From assembly GCF_000737195.2 (NCBI RefSeq), contig NZ_JALM01000013.1:124001-188000 (forward strand): a stretch of 64,000 bases of DNA, given 5' to 3'. The translations under genes and the position numbers were made by a program. Source of the stretch: Sciscionella sediminilitoris. Lineage in GTDB: Bacteria; Actinomycetota; Actinomycetes; Mycobacteriales; Pseudonocardiaceae. This document shows positions 38,724-46,760 of this stretch, piece by piece. Under the pieces are notes generated by a model, which did no database searches, had not been told where the DNA came from, and saw only the letters and a list, made by a program, of their open reading frames with translations. Each line of letters opens with the position of its first letter. Positions within the stretch are counted from its first letter, which is position 1.

Positions 38724-39705
38724 GACCAACCTCCGCGAGTTCGAACGCCGCGCGCACCATCGCCGCGGTGGTTTCCGGATCGTGCATCAGCAGCGGGATC
38801 GCGCGGGTGCGCACCCCGGCCACCTCGGCCTCGTCGCCCTCGGCGACGAGCCAGCCGTCGAGCAGCCCGCCATCGGTCCGGGCGCCGAAGAACGTGCCGA
38901 CCGCCTCGGCCGTGGTCTCCACCCCGATGCTCTGCAGGCAGGCATCGGCCATGCCGCGCACCGGTTTCCCGCCGATCACCGGGGAAACCCCGATCACCGG
39001 GGCTGGCCCGGAGACGAGCGCGTCCCGGATGCCGGGCACCCCGAGCACCGAACCGACCGAGACGACCGGGTTCGACGGCGCGAGCAGCACCAGATCGGCC
39101 TCCGCGATCGCGTCCAGCACGCCCGGTGCCGGGCCCGATTCCTCCGCGCCGACCCCGAGAATGCGGTGGGCGGGCAGCTCGGCGCGATAGCGCACCCACC
39201 ATTCCTGGAAGTGGATCGCCTTGCGCCCTTCGCCGCCGTCCGGATCGTCGATCACGACGTGGGTCTCCACCCGGTCGTCGGTCATCGGCAGCAGCCGGAC
39301 CCCGGGACGCCAGCGATCGCAGAGTGCCTCGGTCACCGCGGAGAGCGGATAACCCGCGCGCAGCATCCGGGAACGCACCAGATGGGTGGCGATGTCCTTG
39401 TCTCCGAGCCCGAACCAGTCCGGGTCCGCGCCATAGGCCTTCAGTCCTTCGGAGACCGCCCAGGTCTCACCGGACTGTCCCCAGCCGCGTTCGGTGTCGA
39501 TGCCCCCGCCGAGCGTGTACATGCAGGTGTCCAGGTCCGGACAGATCCGCAGCCCATGCATCCAGACATCGTCACCGGTGTTCACCAGCGCGGTGATCTC
39601 GTGTTCTCCGGTGCCCTCGCCGATCGGCGGCAGACCGAGCGCCGCCTTGACCCCGAGCAGGAACCGGGCCCCGCCGACCCCGCCGACCACAACCACAACC
39701 TTCAC
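38716..39705 (-). CDS. fbiA: 2-phospho-L-lactate/phosphoenolpyruvyl transferase FbiA
   Basis: A 329-residue CofD-family transferase that joins the activated phospho-three-carbon unit (phosphoenolpyruvyl in actinobacteria) to the deazaflavin FO, giving dehydro-F420-0. Family motifs include [48 protein letters not shown] and [19 protein letters not shown]. The start is a GTG at 39705. With fbiB it provides two of the four F420 steps; fbiC and fbiD are not in the window. The place next to whiB2 and manB matches Rv3261/Rv3262 in M. tuberculosis. Confidence 0.95.
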   Translation of the reverse strand: MKVVVVVGGVGGARFLLGVKAALGLPPIGEGTGEHEITALVNTGDDVWMHGLRICPDLDTCMYTLGGGIDTERGWGQSGETWAVSEGLKAYGADPDWFGLGDKDIATHLVRSRMLRAGYPLSAVTEALCDRWRPGVRLLPMTDDRVETHVVIDDPDGGEGRKAIHFQEWWVRYRAELPAHRILGVGAEESGPAPGVLDAIAEADLVLLAPSNPVVSVGSVLGVPGIRDALVSGPAPVIGVSPVIGGKPVRGMADACLQSIGVETTAEAVGTFFGARTDGGLLDGWLVAEGDEAEVAGVRTRAIPLLMHDPETTAAMVRAAFELAEVGLG

Positions 39706-39750
39706 GTACCCGATCCTCGCACTCGCCCCGTCCGGCGGGCGAAGCAGTCC

Positions 39751-40500
39751 TCACTGCTGCCGACCGGGGAACAGGGAACTGGGCGGGACCCCGAGGTGGC
39801 GGCGGAAAGCGGCGGTGAACGCGCTCGCGGTGGCATACCCGGTCCGGTGCGCGACGGTGGCGACCGGGTGTCCCTCGGCGAGCAGCGGCAGCGCGGCCTG
39901 GATGCGGGCCTGGGTGCGCCACTGCTCGAAGCTCAGCCCGGTCTCGGCGAGCCAGAGCCGGGCCAGGGTGCGCGCGCTCGCCCCGGCGATCCGGCCCCAC
40001 TGCTGCTGGCTTTCCGGGCGCGCCGGATCGGCGAGCAGTGCCTCGGCGACCACCCGGGCCCGTTCGTCGCGCGGCACCGGCACCCGCAGCACCGGGACCC
40101 GGACCGGCGCCAGGCGGGCGAGCAGCAGGTGTTCGGCACAGGAGCGGGTCTCGGTCTCCGGTGCGCCCTCGGCGAGGTAGTTGATCAGTTCCCTGGACAG
40201 CCCGTCGATGGCCACCACCGTGGTCTGCCCGGGAGTGGCGGGAGCCCGCTCCGGCCAGAAGTACGGGCTGCGCAGCCGGGCGTTCGCGGTGGCCCCGGTG
40301 GTGTGCCGGGTCTGCGCGGGCAACCAGAGCGCGAGGCTCGGCGGAAGCACCCAGGTGCCGTCGGCGGTGTGCACCTGCAGCACACCGTGCTCGGCCCAGG
40401 CGAGCTGGTGCGCGGGGTGCTCGTGCCAGTCGAACCACTGACCGCCGCGCAGTTCGAAGCTGGCCACGAAGGCTCCGGAAGGCTGTCCGAATCCCGACAT
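39751..40500 (-). CDS. AraC-family transcriptional regulator
   Basis: A 249-residue regulator with a cupin-like sensing part (FDWHEHPAHQLAWAEHGVLQ, WVLPPSLALWLPAQTRH) and two C-terminal AraC helix-turn-helix units (LARLWLAETGLSFEQWRTQA and TVAHRTGYATASAFTAAFRR). The ligand is unknown. It is divergent from a small methyltransferase 54 bases away and may control it. It points towards fbiA, but the 45-base gap gives no firm sign of cotranscription. The start at ATG 40500 fits the family. Confidence 0.88.
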   Translation of the reverse strand: MSGFGQPSGAFVASFELRGGQWFDWHEHPAHQLAWAEHGVLQVHTADGTWVLPPSLALWLPAQTRHTTGATANARLRSPYFWPERAPATPGQTTVVAIDGLSRELINYLAEGAPETETRSCAEHLLLARLAPVRVPVLRVPVPRDERARVVAEALLADPARPESQQQWGRIAGASARTLARLWLAETGLSFEQWRTQARIQAALPLLAEGHPVATVAHRTGYATASAFTAAFRRHLGVPPSSLFPGRQQ

Positions 40501-40554
40501 CGAATGGCAGCCTAGCGACTGTGTGACAGGTGCACACCCGGTTAGCGTCGAGCC

Positions 40555-41121
40555 ATGATGAATCGGGTGCACCGCATGCTCTGCTCCTCCCGGCTGTGGG
40601 CCAGGGCCGTGGCCTACGAACTTCCGCGGGTGCTCGATCCGCTTCCGCTCGGCGAACGGGTACTGGAGATCGGCCCGGGGTTCGGGGCGACGACCGAGGT
40701 GCTCGCGGGACGGGTGCCGGAACTGACCGCGGTCGAGGTGGACGAGGCCAGCGCCCGGCTGTTGGAGCGGAAGTTCGCCGGGCGCGCGGAGATCGTGCAC
40801 GGGGACGGGGCGCGGCTGCCGTTCGCCGACGACCGGTTCGACTCGGTCGTGTGCTTCACGATGCTGCACCACGTGCCTTCGGTCGCCGCCCAGGACGAAC
40901 TGTTCGCGCAGGCCTTCCGGGTGGTCGAGCCCGGTGGGGTGTTCGCGGGCATGGACAACCTGGAGAACCTCGGATTCCGGCTGCTGCACCTGGGCGACAC
41001 GATGGTGGTGCTCGATCCCGACCGGTTGCCGCAGCGACTGCGGGCGGCCGGATTCGCCGATGTGCACGTGCAGCACGTGCCGAAGCGGCGGGTGCGGTTC
41101 TTCGCCAGGAAACCGCGCTGA
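40555..41121 (+). CDS. Small class I SAM-dependent methyltransferase
   Basis: A 188-residue methyltransferase. Motif I is VLEIGPGFGATTEVLAG, then VEVDEASARLLERKF, GDGARLPFADDRFDSVVCFT and the usual strand VVEPGGVFAGMDN. The C-terminal part is short (MVVLDPDRLPQRLRAAGFAD). The substrate is unknown. Two adjacent ATGs lie at 40555; TAGCGT at 40543-40548 would place a transcript start on or next to the ATG, suggesting a leaderless mRNA. It is divergent from the AraC regulator. Confidence 0.85.
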   Translation: MMNRVHRMLCSSRLWARAVAYELPRVLDPLPLGERVLEIGPGFGATTEVLAGRVPELTAVEVDEASARLLERKFAGRAEIVHGDGARLPFADDRFDSVVCFTMLHHVPSVAAQDELFAQAFRVVEPGGVFAGMDNLENLGFRLLHLGDTMVVLDPDRLPQRLRAAGFADVHVQHVPKRRVRFFARKPR

Positions 41122-41134
41122 GGCCGAACGCGGA

Positions 41135-41908
41135 TCAGCGCCAGGGCATGGCCAGCTGCTGACCGATCAGCGCCAGTTCGTAACTGCCGCCGAAGGCCTG
41201 CAGGATGAAGCCGACGATCTGGTAGAGCACGCCGACCGCTGGCGGGATCGCGATCAGGATGACGAACAGGCCCAGCGGCGCCCACGGGCGGACCTTCCGG
41301 CCGAATTCCTGGGCCTGGTAGGGCAACCACGGTTCGATGGCGCCCCAGCCGTCCAGCCCGGGGATCGGCAGGATGTTGATGATGAAGGTCAGGATCTGCA
41401 GCATCGCCAGATAGGTCAGCGCCGCGCCGAGTGAGATGCTGCCGAAGCTGAGCGTGGCGCCGCGGAACCCGAGCGCGACGGCCAGGGTGAGCACGATCGC
41501 CACGACCAGGTTCGCGGCGGGCCCGGCGACCGATACCGCCGACTCGACCTTCTTGTTGCGCAGCGCGTGGTGATTGATCCACACCGCCCCACCCGGCAGG
41601 GGGATGCCGCCGATCGCCAGGATCAGCAGCGGAAGCAGCAGGGACAGCACCGGATCGGTGTACCGGCGCGGATCCAGGTTGAGATAACCCTTGCCGCGCA
41701 CCGCCCAGTCGCCGCCGCGGAAGGCGGTGATCGCGTGGCCGAACTCGTGCAGGCACAGGGTGACCACGTAACCGCCGAACACGAGCAGGATCGCGCCGAG
41801 GCCGAGCAGGAACTTGTTCGCGGTGCCGAAGGCACACAGCAGCCCACCGAGGACGGTCACGCCGAGCAGGGCGAGAAAGATCGGGCTGATCTTGCTGGTT
41901 GCGCTCAC
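41135..41908 (-). CDS. Site-2 protease family membrane metallopeptidase
   Basis: A 257-residue membrane protein with about six hydrophobic segments. The zinc motif LHEFGHAIT is in the second helix, and the third ligand is in INILPIPGLDGWGA (about residues 165-180). This places it in the M50B group of intramembrane proteases without a PDZ domain. The substrate is unknown; relatives cleave anti-sigma factors or signal remnants. The start is a GTG at 41908. It is convergent with the methyltransferase and divergent from whiB2, a conserved neighbourhood. Confidence 0.87.
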   Translation of the reverse strand: MSATSKISPIFLALLGVTVLGGLLCAFGTANKFLLGLGAILLVFGGYVVTLCLHEFGHAITAFRGGDWAVRGKGYLNLDPRRYTDPVLSLLLPLLILAIGGIPLPGGAVWINHHALRNKKVESAVSVAGPAANLVVAIVLTLAVALGFRGATLSFGSISLGAALTYLAMLQILTFIINILPIPGLDGWGAIEPWLPYQAQEFGRKVRPWAPLGLFVILIAIPPAVGVLYQIVGFILQAFGGSYELALIGQQLAMPWR

Positions 41909-42024
41909 CGGGTTAGTGTCCCAGTAGTCCGGCCCGCGGTGCTCTCGGGGCACGCACGGGTCGTCGCGGGAACCCGCCGGTGTGAGTTCGGGGTGAGCGG
42001 ACCACTCGTTCGCGGGGCCCCAAC

Positions 42025-42053
42025 TTGACCGAGGCGGATAACACATGTGTAAT
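42025..42053 (+). promoter_or_regulatory. Candidate whiB2 promoter with palindrome
   Basis: TTGACC at 42025-42030 and TGTAAT at 42048-42053, with a 17-base spacer, resemble a primary-sigma promoter. A perfect palindrome ACACATGTGT at 42041-42050 overlaps the -10 box and could bind a repressor or activator. The leader before the whiB2 ATG would be about 107 bases. Confidence 0.55.
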
Positions 42054-42166
42054 CACATCGGTGTCATTCTCGTCGTCGTGTCGAGTATCGGTTCCGACTC
42101 GGTTGTCGGGGGAATGGCGTCCGTCAGCCAGCCCGGGAGTGCGGATTGCGTAGGAGGCGGACGGGC

Positions 42167-42475
42167 ATGGAGGAGAACGAGCCAGTGCAAGGCGAGGAGT
42201 TCCTGACTCCGGTCGACGCGTTGGATGGCTTTTCCGAGCTGTTCGAAGAAGCTGAAGAGCAAACATGGCAGGAGCGCGCCCTGTGCGCGCAAACGGATCC
42301 GGAAGCGTTTTTTCCGGAGAAGGGTGGGTCTACCCGCGAGGCGAAACGGATCTGCTCGGTGTGCGAAGTGCGCGCCGAGTGCCTGGAATACGCGCTCGCC
42401 CAGGACGAGCGGTTCGGCATTTGGGGCGGTCTCTCCGAACGGGAGCGGAGAAAGCTCAAGCGCCGCGCCGTATGA
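42167..42475 (+). CDS. whiB2: WhiB-family regulator WhiB2 (WhmD/WhiB)
   Basis: A 102-residue WhiB protein with an acidic N-terminus. Cys40, Cys63, Cys66 and Cys72 form the iron-sulfur set (C-X22-C-X2-C-X5-C), followed by FGIWGGLSERERRKLKRR with the turn and basic tail. The close neighbours fbiA/fbiB, the DUF3499 gene and manB match WhiB2 of M. tuberculosis and WhiB of Streptomyces, which is needed for septation during growth or sporulation. The ATG at 42167 has AGGAGG nine bases upstream, which fixes the start. It is probably followed on the same transcript by the glycosyltransferase gene. Confidence 0.95.
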   Translation: MEENEPVQGEEFLTPVDALDGFSELFEEAEEQTWQERALCAQTDPEAFFPEKGGSTREAKRICSVCEVRAECLEYALAQDERFGIWGGLSERERRKLKRRAV

Positions 42476-42501
42476 CGATTACCGCTCAGTAGGGTAAGGG
42501 C

Positions 42502-45500
42502 GTGAATTCCGACCGCGCGACGAAGCCTCGGCCGAGACCGGCGAATACCGCGAGCGTGCTCTGTGTGCTCGTCTGCCATGACGGACAGGAATGGCTGTCC
42601 GAGGTCCTCGAGGCGATCGCGCGGTCGCGCCCCCGCCCACTGCGAGTGGTCGCCGTGGACACCGGCTCGGTGGACGACACCGCCGGGTTGCTCGAAGCGT
42701 CCGCGGTCGTGGACGAGGTACTCACCCTCGACCGGGAGACCGGTTACGCGGCCGCGGTTCATGCCGGGGTGGCGCACGCTCGGGAACGCTGGGGTGACAC
42801 GGCCGAGTGGATCTGGCTGCTGCACGACGACACCGCACCCGATCCCGGCTGCCTCGGCGCGCTGCTCGCGTCCGCCGAACCGGCCCGTTCGGTCGGCGTG
42901 CTCGGTCCGCTGCAGCTGGACTGGACCGACCGGCGGCTGATCGTCGAGGCCGGACTGTCCACGGACGCCTCGGGGCACCGGCAGAGCGGGGTACTGGCCG
43001 CCGATCCGGGCTGGGCGAGCGGCGGGGACGCCGGATTCGAGCGCGATACCGAGGTACTGGCGGTATCCAGCGCCGGGCTGCTCGTGCGCACCGAGGTGTG
43101 GGACGAGCTCGGCGGATTCGACGAGTACTACCGGCTGTTCGGGGAGGACATCGACCTCGGCTGGCGGGCGAACGCCGCCGATCACCTGGTGCTGGTGGTG
43201 CCCGCCGCGCGGATACGGCATGCGCGTGCCGCGTCGCGTCGCGTCCGTGATGCCCGGCTGGCCGACCGGACCTCGGGAATGCGCACCTTCCTGGCCAACA
43301 CCGGGACCTTCGGTTACCTGCTCGGGGTGCCCCGGCTTGCGGTGCTCGCGGTACTGCGCGCGCTCGCGTTCACCCTGCTCGCCAGGTTCGCCGACGCGGG
43401 CGCGGAACTGCGTGCCCTGCGCGGGGCGCTCGGCGGTGGCCTGCGTGCGGCGCGCGCGGCCCGTGCCCACGGGGACCCCCGCGGGCTGCTGACCACCCGG
43501 CGCAGGCGGTTGCGCGCCGGGCTGCGCGCGATCGTGGCCGCCCTGGTGCGCCGCGGGCTCGCCGAACCAGGGGCCCTTGGCCGGGTCACCGAACAGCCCA
43601 ACACCGCCGCGCCGACCGTGATCCCCGCGGAACCGCGCCGCCAGGCGATCCCCGCGTCCTCGGTGAACTACGGCAAACTCGCCGCGCGCCGGGGACCGAG
43701 GCTGCCCGCGAACACCGTTGTGGTGCCCCGCGAAGAGCGGCCCTCCCCGCATCCGCGGGACGCGCCCGCACCCCGCGAGGACCTGGTGCTGGTGGAACTC
43801 TCCCGGGCCCAGGTGCTGCGGCACGTGCTGCTCGCCCCGGTACTGCTGCTGACCGTGGGCCTGCTCGCGGTGGCCCTGCTGGCGAACCGGGACCGGCTCG
43901 GCATCGATCTCGCGGGCGGACGGCTGCTCCCGGTGCCCGATCTCGCCGCCACCTGGCAGGAGTACTTCAGCGGCTGGCACCCCGTCGCGGGCGGCACCGG
44001 CGGGCAGGCACCGGCCGTGCTCGCGGTGCTCGGAGTGCTCGGCGCGCCGTTCTGGTTCGCCGGCGGGCCCGCGGTCGCGGTCTCGCTCCTGCTGCTGCTC
44101 GACTTCCCGCTGGCCGGGCTGACCGCCTACTTCGCCATGCGCAAGCTGCCCGCCAAGCGCTGGATCCGCGCGCTGCTCGCCGCCGGGTACGCCCTGCTGC
44201 CCGCCGCGACCACCGCGGTCGCCCAGGGCAGGCTCGACGCGGTCGGGGTGCACATCCTGCTGCCGCTGGTACTCGCCGGACTGCGCACCGTGCTGCTTCC
44301 GGAGGCGCGCATCGCCGGGCGGGCGAACTGGCTGCCCGCCACGGCACTGTGCGCGCTCGGGCTCGCCGTGCTCGGCGCGTTCTCCCCGCTGGTCTACCTG
44401 CTGTTGCTGGCGCTCGGGCTGGTCGGTTTCGTCGTGGTGCCCGCCGCACACGGTGACGCGCGGCGCCGGGTGGGTTCGCTGATCGTGCTCGTGCTGTTGC
44501 CGGTGGCCCTGCTGCTGCCCTGGCCCGCGGTGCTGGTGCAGCATCCCGGGGTGCTGCTGCACGGCATCGGCGCGAACCTCGGCGGCGCGCATGCCACCGT
44601 CACCGGGCTGGCCACGCTCGATCCCGGCGGGCCGGGCAGCTTCCCGCTGGTCGGCGCGCTCGTGCTGTTCGCCGCGCTGCTCGCGATCGTGCTGCGGCCG
44701 GGGAAGTGGCTGGCGAGCGGGCTCGTGGTGCTGGTGTTCGGTGCGCTCGGCGCGATCGCCACGGCGGTCTTCCCGGTGCCCGGCATCGACGGCGGCGCAC
44801 CGGTGCGCGCCTGGGCCGGTGGCCCGCTGCTGCTCGCCGGGGCGGGCGCGATCCTGATGATCGCGCGGGCCAGTGCCCCGGGCCGGATGCACTGGGCGGC
44901 GAGCTTCCGGATCGCCTTCGCCGCAGCGGGCGCGCTCGGGGTGGCCGCGCTCGCCGCCTCCGCGCTCACCTCGGGCGCGCAGGGACCGGTGCGCGACGGC
45001 GGGGGGACCCGGCTCGCCGAAGCCCAGCAGGCCGAGCTCGCCGCGACCGACACCTCCGTGCTCGTGCTCGGTACCCACGGGCAACCGACCCGGCTGCGCG
45101 CCGGGGACACCCCCTGGTTCGGCGACGACGATCTGCCCGCGGTGCCGAGCGCGCGGCAGCGGCTCGCGGAATGGAGCCACACCCTGCGCGCCCCCGATCC
45201 GGGGACCGTGCGCGCCTTCGTCGGTGAGGCCACCCAGGCCGGGGTCGGCTACGTGGTCCCGGCGGACCGGCAACAGGCCGGGCAGATCCGGCAGGCCGCA
45301 CCGGAACTGCTCGACCAGGTGCGCCCGAGCAGCGACGGCCGCCCGGTACTGCGGCTGCGCCAGGCGAGCGCGCCGGCCACGCTGATCGCCCCCGCACTGG
45401 CGAAGCTGGCGGTGACCGGGGGAGAGCCACCCGCCCGGCCGGAACAGAACTCGGTGACCACGGTCGCCTCCCGGCCGCCCGAGGTCGCGGTCCGGGTGGC

Positions 45501-45747
45501 CGAGGGATCGAGGGGCCGGCTGCTCGTGGTCGCCGCGGAACTCGAACCGGGCTGGCGGGCCACGATCGGCGACCGCGAGGCGCCGCTGACCAAGGCGTGG
45601 GGACACCAGGTCAGCGTCTCGGTCCCGGAGAACGGGGCCGATGTGCGGATCACCTACTCCTCGGCGCTGCGCAACGTGCTGCTGCTGGTGCAGGGAGCGG
45701 CGGTGCTGCTGACCCTGCTCACCGCCATCCCTATTCGGCGCCGCTGA
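42502..45747 (+). CDS. Large membrane glycosyltransferase (GT2 domain plus multi-helix membrane part)
   Basis: A 1081-residue protein. Residues 15-250 are a GT-A fold family 2 glycosyltransferase: LCVLVCHDGQEWLSEVLEAI, WLLHDDTAPDPG (the DXD-like site) and FGEDIDLGWR (catalytic ED). A hydrophobic or linker stretch to about 430 is followed by a polytopic membrane part (about 435-850, roughly ten helices). A soluble C-terminal part of about 200 residues is probably outside the membrane, with a last helix (LLLVQGAAVLLTLLTAI) and a basic end. The donor, acceptor and role are unknown; cell-envelope glycan work is likely. GTG start 26 bases after whiB2. Confidence 0.88.
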   Translation: MNSDRATKPRPRPANTASVLCVLVCHDGQEWLSEVLEAIARSRPRPLRVVAVDTGSVDDTAGLLEASAVVDEVLTLDRETGYAAAVHAGVAHARERWGDTAEWIWLLHDDTAPDPGCLGALLASAEPARSVGVLGPLQLDWTDRRLIVEAGLSTDASGHRQSGVLAADPGWASGGDAGFERDTEVLAVSSAGLLVRTEVWDELGGFDEYYRLFGEDIDLGWRANAADHLVLVVPAARIRHARAASRRVRDARLADRTSGMRTFLANTGTFGYLLGVPRLAVLAVLRALAFTLLARFADAGAELRALRGALGGGLRAARAARAHGDPRGLLTTRRRRLRAGLRAIVAALVRRGLAEPGALGRVTEQPNTAAPTVIPAEPRRQAIPASSVNYGKLAARRGPRLPANTVVVPREERPSPHPRDAPAPREDLVLVELSRAQVLRHVLLAPVLLLTVGLLAVALLANRDRLGIDLAGGRLLPVPDLAATWQEYFSGWHPVAGGTGGQAPAVLAVLGVLGAPFWFAGGPAVAVSLLLLLDFPLAGLTAYFAMRKLPAKRWIRALLAAGYALLPAATTAVAQGRLDAVGVHILLPLVLAGLRTVLLPEARIAGRANWLPATALCALGLAVLGAFSPLVYLLLLALGLVGFVVVPAAHGDARRRVGSLIVLVLLPVALLLPWPAVLVQHPGVLLHGIGANLGGAHATVTGLATLDPGGPGSFPLVGALVLFAALLAIVLRPGKWLASGLVVLVFGALGAIATAVFPVPGIDGGAPVRAWAGGPLLLAGAGAILMIARASAPGRMHWAASFRIAFAAAGALGVAALAASALTSGAQGPVRDGGGTRLAEAQQAELAATDTSVLVLGTHGQPTRLRAGDTPWFGDDDLPAVPSARQRLAEWSHTLRAPDPGTVRAFVGEATQAGVGYVVPADRQQAGQIRQAAPELLDQVRPSSDGRPVLRLRQASAPATLIAPALAKLAVTGGEPPARPEQNSVTTVASRPPEVAVRVAEGSRGRLLVVAAELEPGWRATIGDREAPLTKAWGHQVSVSVPENGADVRITYSSALRNVLLLVQGAAVLLTLLTAIPIRRR

Positions 45748-45776
45748 GGATTGGCTTTTCGTGGGCCGGCTCGGAC

Positions 45777-46238
45777 CTATTCGCCGACCACCGAGTCCGG
45801 ATCGATACCCAGGTACGCGGCGATCTGTTCGACCAGCATCTCGCCCACCAGTTCGGCGAGCTCCATCGCGTCCTTGGTGCGCGATTCGAGCGGCCGCCGG
45901 TAGAGCACGATGCGCGCCTTGGTGGGCATGCCCCGTCCGTCGATACCCGCGGGCACCAGTCTGGCCAGCGGGACATCCCGGTCGGTGATCACTCCGTCGG
46001 CACCCGGCCGGGTCGGTTCGGGCACCTCGTCCACGGCGATGTCCAGGTCGGCGAGCTGGGTACGCCAGCGCCGCTCGATGGGCTCCAGTGCGTCGAGCAC
46101 GAGCGTGTCGAACCGTTCCGAGCGGCTGCTCGCCGCGGGCAGGCTCGAGGGGAACAGCGGGCCGCGCACGCCGCGCCCCCTGCGGTCCCTGCGTCGCCGT
46201 CCGGCCAGCCGTGCCGTTGTGCTGTGCGCGCGTGCCAT
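45777..46238 (-). CDS. Zincin-like metallopeptidase family protein with degenerate active site (Rv3259-like)
   Basis: A 153-residue protein. After a basic N-terminus rich in Arg, the core (SERFDTLVLDALEPIERRWR to the end) matches the short metallopeptidase family that normally carries HExxH near the C-terminus. Here that place reads GEMLVEQIAAYLGID, so both zinc histidines are missing and proteolysis is unlikely. M. tuberculosis Rv3259 occupies the same place. It may now be a structural or regulatory protein. I chose the ATG at 46238; an earlier in-frame ATG at 46259 is possible. Divergent from the DUF3499 gene. Confidence 0.82.
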   Translation of the reverse strand: MARAHSTTARLAGRRRRDRRGRGVRGPLFPSSLPAASSRSERFDTLVLDALEPIERRWRTQLADLDIAVDEVPEPTRPGADGVITDRDVPLARLVPAGIDGRGMPTKARIVLYRRPLESRTKDAMELAELVGEMLVEQIAAYLGIDPDSVVGE

Positions 46239-46358
46239 CAGTCCACTGTAGTTCGCCACGCCTGGACGGGTCGCGGGCCTCGGCGAGACACGACCACACG
46301 GGTGGTTCGAGCGTGTCGGGATGTGCGCGCCAGGACCGTGGGGCTATCGTCGCTTCCC

Positions 46359-46733
46359 GTGCGAAGCCAGCGAACGTGTTCAAGGGCCGGGTGTCAGCGC
46401 CCGGCGGTAGCGACGCTGACCTACGCGTACGCCGATTCGACCGCGGTGCTCGGGCCTCTGGCGACCGCGTCCGAACCGCACAGCTACGACCTCTGCGAGG
46501 AGCACGCGGTCAAGCTGACCGTCCCCCGCGGCTGGGAAGTGGTCCGCCACGAGGGTGAGTTCGGTCCGGACCAGACGTCCGAGGACGACCTGACCGCGCT
46601 CGCCGAGGCGGTGCGCGAGGCGGGGATGGCCGAGCGGCTCGACGACAGGGCGGATCCGCCCGCGGACCCCGCGGATCGCTCGGGCGGGCGACGGGGCCAC
46701 CTGCGCGCCCTGCCGACGCCGCCGGGTGACTGA
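46359..46733 (+). CDS. DUF3499 family protein
   Basis: A 124-residue protein whose N-terminal half has a small Cys/His cluster: CSRAGCQRPA near residues 7-16 and YDLCEEHAVK near residues 48-57, suggesting a zinc site. The C-terminal half is acidic and probably disordered. The family (Rv3258c in M. tuberculosis) is restricted to actinobacteria and of unknown function. The GTG at 46359 (VRSQRTCSRAG) gives the family N-terminus. It stands just upstream of manB in the conserved whiB2-manB block. Confidence 0.85.
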   Translation: MRSQRTCSRAGCQRPAVATLTYAYADSTAVLGPLATASEPHSYDLCEEHAVKLTVPRGWEVVRHEGEFGPDQTSEDDLTALAEAVREAGMAERLDDRADPPADPADRSGGRRGHLRALPTPPGD

Positions 46734-46754
46734 CCGAACCCCCGACGGTAGGCT
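46726..46754 (+). promoter_or_regulatory. Candidate promoter of manB
   Basis: GTGACT at 46726-46731 and TAGGCT at 46749-46754 with a 17-base spacer. A start seven bases after the -10 box falls on the GTG at 46761, so manB may be leaderless if that codon is used. GTGACT overlaps the end of the DUF3499 gene. Confidence 0.4.
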
Positions 46755-46760
46755 TTCCGC

